Assembly: GCA_002702745.1 (NCBI GenBank)
Contig: PABM01000032.1
Span: forward strand, 15,451-31,065
Direction of reading: 5' to 3'
DNA from: Flavobacteriaceae bacterium
GTDB taxonomy: Bacteria; Bacteroidota; Bacteroidia; Flavobacteriales; Flavobacteriaceae
DNA length: 15,615 nucleotides
Under the pieces are notes generated by a model, which saw only the letters and a list, made by a program, of their open reading frames with translations, ran no database searches and was not told the origin of the DNA. A program made the translations under genes and the position numbers. Shown in pieces: positions 15,563-15,615 of this stretch (the first letter of the stretch is position 1; every line of letters begins with the position of its first letter).

Positions 15563-15615
15563 TCCTCCTTAGCTCAGTTGGTTAGAGCATCTGACTGTTA
15601 ATCAGAGGGTCCTAA
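15563..15615 (+). tRNA. tRNA-Asn (anticodon GTT), 3'-truncated by the window edge
   Basis: The 5' 53 bases of a tRNA are visible: acceptor strand TCCTCCT (15563-15569), TA at positions 8-9, D arm GCTC-loop-GAGC (15572-15588), and an anticodon arm with stem TCTGA/TCAGA around the loop CTGTTAA. The anticodon is GTT at 15597-15599, read as asparagine. The variable region and the start of the T arm follow before the window ends. Confidence 0.96.

Noticed and set aside
1..15615. CRISPR arrays, transposons, phage genes, toxin-antitoxin or defence systems
   Set aside because: I saw no direct-repeat arrays, transposase or integrase motifs, terminal inverted repeats, or small paired toxin-like genes anywhere in the window.

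Overview
The window looks like chromosomal core DNA from a low-GC member of the Bacteroidota, most likely a flavobacterium. The evidence is a SusC-type TonB plug domain, a bacilliredoxin (bacillithiol chemistry is common in this phylum), an RseP of the Bacteroidota form, and TAnnTTTG boxes (the Bacteroidota -7 promoter element) 17-24 bases before several starts. Genes are packed very tightly. No spacer exceeds 134 bases, so there is no gene-free stretch of 300 bases or more. I see no insertion sequence, phage gene, CRISPR array or origin.

Layout. (1) 1-1556, plus: the 3' two-thirds of a class A penicillin-binding protein, cut by the window edge. (2) 6271 down to 1522, minus: a three-gene operon with gaps of 3 and 1 bases. 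It encodes a membrane-anchored class C beta-lactamase-like (NylB-like) serine hydrolase, a fused double-ATPase of a peptide/nickel-type ABC importer, and acetoacetyl-CoA synthetase. (3) 6406-8621, plus: an NtrY-like membrane histidine kinase without a response regulator, followed 5 bases later by an enoyl-CoA hydratase. (4) 8687-10708, plus: a secreted chimera of carboxypeptidase-regulatory repeats, a TonB plug, TPRs and a DUF2135-like domain, with no beta-barrel. (5) 10705-13276: a metal and thiol neighbourhood holding a bacilliredoxin (minus), a divergent ZIP metal transporter (plus), and a minus-strand operon of an SCO copper chaperone plus a P19/Tp34-like periplasmic metal-binding protein. 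(6) 13393-15481, plus: the intramembrane protease RseP coupled to a steroid 5-alpha-reductase-family membrane enzyme. (7) 15563 to the end: a truncated tRNA-Asn(GTT).

How the genes fit together. The envelope is the common theme: cell-wall synthesis, a secreted or anchored hydrolase, peptide-type import, an outer-membrane-associated chimera, and envelope-stress proteolysis. Region 5 reads as metal and redox handling: zinc or other divalent metal transport, bacillithiol de-modification, copper delivery and a periplasmic Fe/Cu protein. These links are inferred from adjacency. Apart from the short operons nothing proves joint function.

The best candidates for something under-described are the barrel-less plug/TPR/DUF2135 chimera, the SCO-P19 operon without an FTR1 permease, and the RseP-steroid-reductase pair. 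I do not see a clear new defence or mobile system here.
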